Source: UBA4656 sp002405525 (GTDB taxonomy: Bacteria > Pseudomonadota > Gammaproteobacteria > Xanthomonadales > Ahniellaceae). From it: DNA of 64,000 nucleotides. Below, one piece after another: positions 61,233-64,000 of this stretch. The translations under genes were made by a program, and so were the position numbers. A model generated the notes under the pieces. It was not told where the DNA came from. It saw only the letters and a program-made list of their open reading frames with translations, and did not search any database. How positions within the stretch are numbered: position 1 is the stretch's first letter; each line of letters opens with the position of its first letter. The stretch covers positions 34,659 to 98,658 of the forward strand of contig DAIMGT010000005.1 in the NCBI GenBank assembly GCA_036723735.1. Direction: 5' to 3'.

Positions 61233-62725
61233 CGGGGGGCTTCCGGTCGGTGGTGGGGCGGGTGCTCGGCGACGAACATCCAGAACACGAAGGACAGCAG
61301 GAGACTGGCGGCGAACAGCAGGAACACGTCGTGCTGCAGGCCCAGCGCTTTGGCGAGCTTGACCAGGCCGGGGACCGCCAGCGCCGGCAGCACCAGGCTG
61401 GAATTGAACACGCCCATGCTCACGCCCATGTGCCGGCCGTCCACCGACTCCGAGAAGATCGCGAACACGATCGAGATCAATGACGACCAGCCGATGCCGA
61501 CCAGCAGCATGCCGACGTAGTAGAAGGCTTCCGTCGGCGGCGCCAGCGCGACGGACGCGAACGCGAGCGCCATGGCGCCCATGGCGGCGCGATGCACGGC
61601 GACCTTGCCCCAGCGCTCGCACAGCGGTTTGAGCACCAGCACCGGCAGCAGGGCGCCCACAACGTTCATCAGCAGGAAGCCGACGGACAGGACCCGCCCC
61701 GCGCTGTCGGCCGCGGTCGGCTCGGTGTCGCTCCACAGCCGGTAGAAGGCGTCGGCCAGCAAGGGGCCGTCGGCGCCGGCGACGACGACGTCGCGCACGT
61801 AGAAGAACCCCATGACGAACAGGCCCTGCACGCCCAGCCAGGCCATGCCGTGCGCGAACAGCAGCGTGCCCAGTCGATCCGGTGCCGACGGCCGCCGGCG
61901 ATCGCGCCAGGCCCGCCCGGCACCCCAGGCGACGCCGAGCACCAGCACCACGATGAACAGCGGCAGGGACGCCGCGGCGAGGGCGCTCTCGAACACCGTG
62001 CGATCGATGGCGATGAACGCGCCGTAGGCCGCGAAGCCGGCCATCGGCCACAGCGCGCCGAACGGTGCACGGCCACGATGCGCCGCCTCGCCCGCGACAG
62101 GCTCGCCACGCGATGCGGGGTGCGGCTCCGAGACGAGGAACGCCGGCACCACGGTCAAGAGCAAGGTCACCGCGACCGTGGTGAGCAACAGCACCTCGTT
62201 GCCGAACACGATGGAGACCAGGTAGGCGCCGATGCCGAACACCCCGGAAACGCCCTGCATCCACGCGTAGCCCCGCACGCGGTGCGAGCCCTCGGGGGTC
62301 ACGTCGGCCACCAGCGAGCGCGCCGGGTTGAAGGTGACGTTGGTCGCGAGGTCGTTCACCAGCACCACGACCACGGCCACCGTCAGCAGGCCGAATCCGG
62401 TAGCGGCGGCAAGGGTGTCGAGTTCGAGCAGGGTGAAGGTTGCCAGTGCGCCACTGATCCCGCCGGCGACCAGATAGGGCCGGCGCCGACCGCCGAGCCA
62501 CCACGTGCGATCGCTGAGCCAGCCCACCAGCGGCTGCACGAGCAGGCCGCTGAGCGGGCCCATCAACCAGATCAGCGCGATGTTCTCCAGATGCAGGTCA
62601 TAGCGCGTGCTCAGCAGCCAGCTGGTCGATGCCACGGCCGACGACAGGCAGAAACCGATCGCCGCGGTCGGCAGCGCCAGCAGGACGAGGAAGCCGTTGG
62701 ACAGGCGCCGCTGCGACTCACGCAT
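61229..62725 (-). CDS. MFS sugar transporter, SLC45/maltose type
   Basis: The 498-residue protein has about 12 membrane helices. The loop motif G-G-R-R-R-P-Y-L-V-A-G-G after helix 2 and W-L-M-G-P-L-S-G-L-L-V-Q-P-L-V-G are characteristic of SLC45-like proton/sugar symporters, which include bacterial maltose transporters of xanthomonads and Caulobacter. It overlaps the amylase gene by 4 bases. The inferred role is uptake of maltose or maltodextrins released by that enzyme. Confidence 0.9.
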   Translation of the reverse strand: MRESQRRLSNGFLVLLALPTAAIGFCLSSAVASTSWLLSTRYDLHLENIALIWLMGPLSGLLVQPLVGWLSDRTWWLGGRRRPYLVAGGISGALATFTLLELDTLAAATGFGLLTVAVVVVLVNDLATNVTFNPARSLVADVTPEGSHRVRGYAWMQGVSGVFGIGAYLVSIVFGNEVLLLTTVAVTLLLTVVPAFLVSEPHPASRGEPVAGEAAHRGRAPFGALWPMAGFAAYGAFIAIDRTVFESALAAASLPLFIVVLVLGVAWGAGRAWRDRRRPSAPDRLGTLLFAHGMAWLGVQGLFVMGFFYVRDVVVAGADGPLLADAFYRLWSDTEPTAADSAGRVLSVGFLLMNVVGALLPVLVLKPLCERWGKVAVHRAAMGAMALAFASVALAPPTEAFYYVGMLLVGIGWSSLISIVFAIFSESVDGRHMGVSMGVFNSSLVLPALAVPGLVKLAKALGLQHDVFLLFAASLLLSFVFWMFVAEHPPHHRPEAPR

Positions 62726-62815
62726 GGCGACGGTTCATCGCGCGGCGGTCGCGGCGTGGCAGGGGCTGCCCGTCCTGCGACCGCGGCATCGGGCAGGACG
62801 CGCGCTGCGCTCGCA

Positions 62816-63778
62816 TCAGTCGATCGCCGTGAGTTCGTGCAGGAAGCGCAGCACCTCCTCGCGATAGTCCGCCGGCTGCGCCTGCAGGCCGGCGCCGTGG
62901 CCGCCCTGCGGGAAGATGCGCAAACGCTTGGGCGCGGTGGCGGCGTCGTGCAGGGCGGTGGTCATCGCCGGGCGGATGTAGTCGTCCCCGGCCGTGGTCA
63001 CGAACAGCACCGGCGCGCGGATGCCCGCGACGTGGCGCCGCGGTTCGGCCTGCGCGAGGTCGACGCCGAAACGCCACTGCACCAGTTGCAGCGTGGTGGC
63101 GAGCATCGGTCCGTGCAGGGGTCGAGGCAGGTAGCCGTGCTCCGCCTGCAGGCGGTCGAGCAACTGGTCCGGAAACGAACTGAACGCGCAATCGACGACC
63201 AGGAAATCCGCGCTGCCGCCCTGGCCGGCGTACATCACCGCCGTGGCGGCACCCCCGGAGCGACCGTAGACGCCGGCCCGCGCGCCGGCCGGCATGCGGC
63301 GCCGTGCTTCGGCGACGACCGCGCCGAGGTCGGTGCTCTCGTGCAGGCCGGCCGACAGGAAATCGCCGTCGCTTGCACCGCTGCCGCGCTGGTCGTAAAG
63401 GAACACATCGAAGCCGAGCGCGTGCCAGAACCGGTGCTGGGTCTCGTACTCCCGCAGGTTGCCGCCGTACCCGTGCAGCATCACCACGAAGCGATCGTTG
63501 TCGGCGCTCGCGGGCAGGTGCAGGCCGCGCAGCGTGAGGCCATCGGGGGTGCGCACGCTGAAGGTCGTGCCACCCGCCGAGTGGCGCAGGGTCTCGATCG
63601 CCTGCGCGTGCACCGCGGGGTCAGGCCGTCGCCACGCGGGCTGCGCGACAAGCGTCGAGAAGAACCACGCGGCCCCACCCCAGGCCAGTGCCAGCACGCC
63701 GAGCAGGGCGAGCAGGAAACGCGTGGTCGTGCGCAACCGGCGCACCGTGGCAGGTCGGGCGGTCGCGGCGCGATTCAC
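62816..63778 (-). CDS. Membrane-anchored alpha/beta hydrolase
   Basis: The 320-residue protein has an N-terminal membrane anchor (about residues 20-40) and an alpha/beta hydrolase fold: M-L-H-G-Y-G-G-N near residue 100, Y-D-Q-R-G-S-G-A-S-D-G, nucleophile elbow G-R-S-G-G-A, an Asp in G-D-D-Y-I-R-P and a catalytic His in G-G-H-G-A-G. The overall pattern is like YqkD/BAAT-type peptidase-esterases. Its ATG overlaps the stop of the gene at the window's end (ATGA). It may not belong to the sugar locus, since a 90-base gap separates it from the MFS gene. Confidence 0.88.
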   Translation of the reverse strand: MNRAATARPATVRRLRTTTRFLLALLGVLALAWGGAAWFFSTLVAQPAWRRPDPAVHAQAIETLRHSAGGTTFSVRTPDGLTLRGLHLPASADNDRFVVMLHGYGGNLREYETQHRFWHALGFDVFLYDQRGSGASDGDFLSAGLHESTDLGAVVAEARRRMPAGARAGVYGRSGGAATAVMYAGQGGSADFLVVDCAFSSFPDQLLDRLQAEHGYLPRPLHGPMLATTLQLVQWRFGVDLAQAEPRRHVAGIRAPVLFVTTAGDDYIRPAMTTALHDAATAPKRLRIFPQGGHGAGLQAQPADYREEVLRFLHELTAID

Positions 63779-64000
63779 GGCGCGAGGTTCCGGTCGGGCA
63801 GCACGACCTGGCGCGCGTGGCGCAGCCGGGCGTCCGGCACGCCGGTGCGTGGCACGGCCTGGCCGTCGATGCGCGGGCCGTCGACCGGCGCCGCGAGCAC
63901 GTCGAGGGTCTGGCCGGCGGGACCCGCCGCGAGGCGCGCGCGCGGCCCCAGCGGCGCGGCGAGCGCCCCCAAGGCGAGGGCCGGGCCGGTCAGGGGAAGG
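63775..64000 (-). CDS. 3' end of an unrecognised gene (runs off the right edge)
   Basis: An open frame from the window edge gives about 74 residues ending ...R-Q-V-V-L-P-D-R-N-L-A-P before a TGA overlapping the next ATG. The segment is Ala/Pro/Arg-rich with V-L-A-A-P-V-D-G-P-R-I-D-G. The family cannot be told from this tail. The 4-base overlap shows it is translated and coupled to the alpha/beta hydrolase. Confidence 0.6.
   Translation of the reverse strand, partial: LPLTGPALALGALAAPLGPRARLAAGPAGQTLDVLAAPVDGPRIDGQAVPRTGVPDARLRHARQVVLPDRNLAP

Noticed and set aside
1..64000. tRNA or rRNA genes
   Set aside because: I looked in the longer intergenic gaps and found no cloverleaf-like arrangement or conserved rRNA sequence.

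Overview
This is a very GC-rich chromosomal stretch, with dense genes, many GTG/TTG starts and overlapping ATGA junctions. It most likely comes from a gammaproteobacterium of the Lysobacterales (Xanthomonadales). The evidence is the lexA-imuA-imuB-dnaE2 mutagenesis cassette with a TGTAyA-AA-TGTACA operator, a zinc-ligand-free ribosomal protein L36 of the type I associate with xanthomonads, the scpA-scpB-rluB block, tandem small cytochromes c, agmatine deiminase with N-carbamoylputrescine amidohydrolase, and TamA. Two N runs (22293-22302 and 24132-24231) and several frameshifts point to a draft or metagenome assembly, so some broken genes may be sequencing errors.

Layout. 0-8 kb: a truncated tamA, a very unusual fusion of a class II photolyase with a renalase-like flavoprotein, trxC, tcdA, a small membrane protein, tatD and a large PAS sensor kinase. 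8-18.6 kb: a secreted BNR-repeat protein, an APC permease, an M20 amidohydrolase, a potassium-channel-like protein, a TPR protein, an FMN-dependent glutamate-synthase-like protein and a frameshifted NRDE protein. 18.6-22.2 kb: a cold-shock protein, a zinc alcohol dehydrogenase, a CHAD protein and a CsgG-like protein. 22.2-24 kb is the only mobile-DNA patch: a broken IS5-type transposase followed by a 270-bp MITE-like element. 24-28.7 kb: rluB, scpB, scpA, a YciI-like protein and a GacA/UvrY-type regulator. 28.9-34.6 kb: rne and rluC (divergent), phhB and nfuA. 34.6-43.1 kb: two small cytochromes c and an RND efflux operon with one adaptor and two permeases. 43.1-46.6 kb: traB-like, aguB, aguA and a small secreted protein. 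46.8-49.5 kb: a DUF1800/DUF1501 pair. 49.7-51.3 kb: L36, a SRAP-family protein and an unrecognised gene. 51.5-52.5 kb: a cysteine-synthase-like gene broken by several frameshifts. 52.6-59.3 kb: the SOS mutagenesis cassette. 59.4-64 kb: an alpha-glucan locus (GH13 amylase, SLC45-like MFS transporter), an alpha/beta hydrolase and a truncated gene.

The most interesting signals are these. (1) The photolyase-oxidoreductase fusion could be an enzyme that reduces its own flavin. (2) A modular, multi-hairpin interspersed repeat of about 80-160 bp is present in at least seven full or partial copies. In three of them the TGA stop codon of the adjacent gene lies inside the first bases of the repeat. (3) dnaE2 carries two unrelated palindromic insertions that keep the reading frame and would add peptide segments to the polymerase. 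(4) The lexA promoter, operator and start codon are compressed so tightly that the cassette mRNA may be leaderless. (5) The second RND permease lacks two proton-relay residues that the first one keeps.
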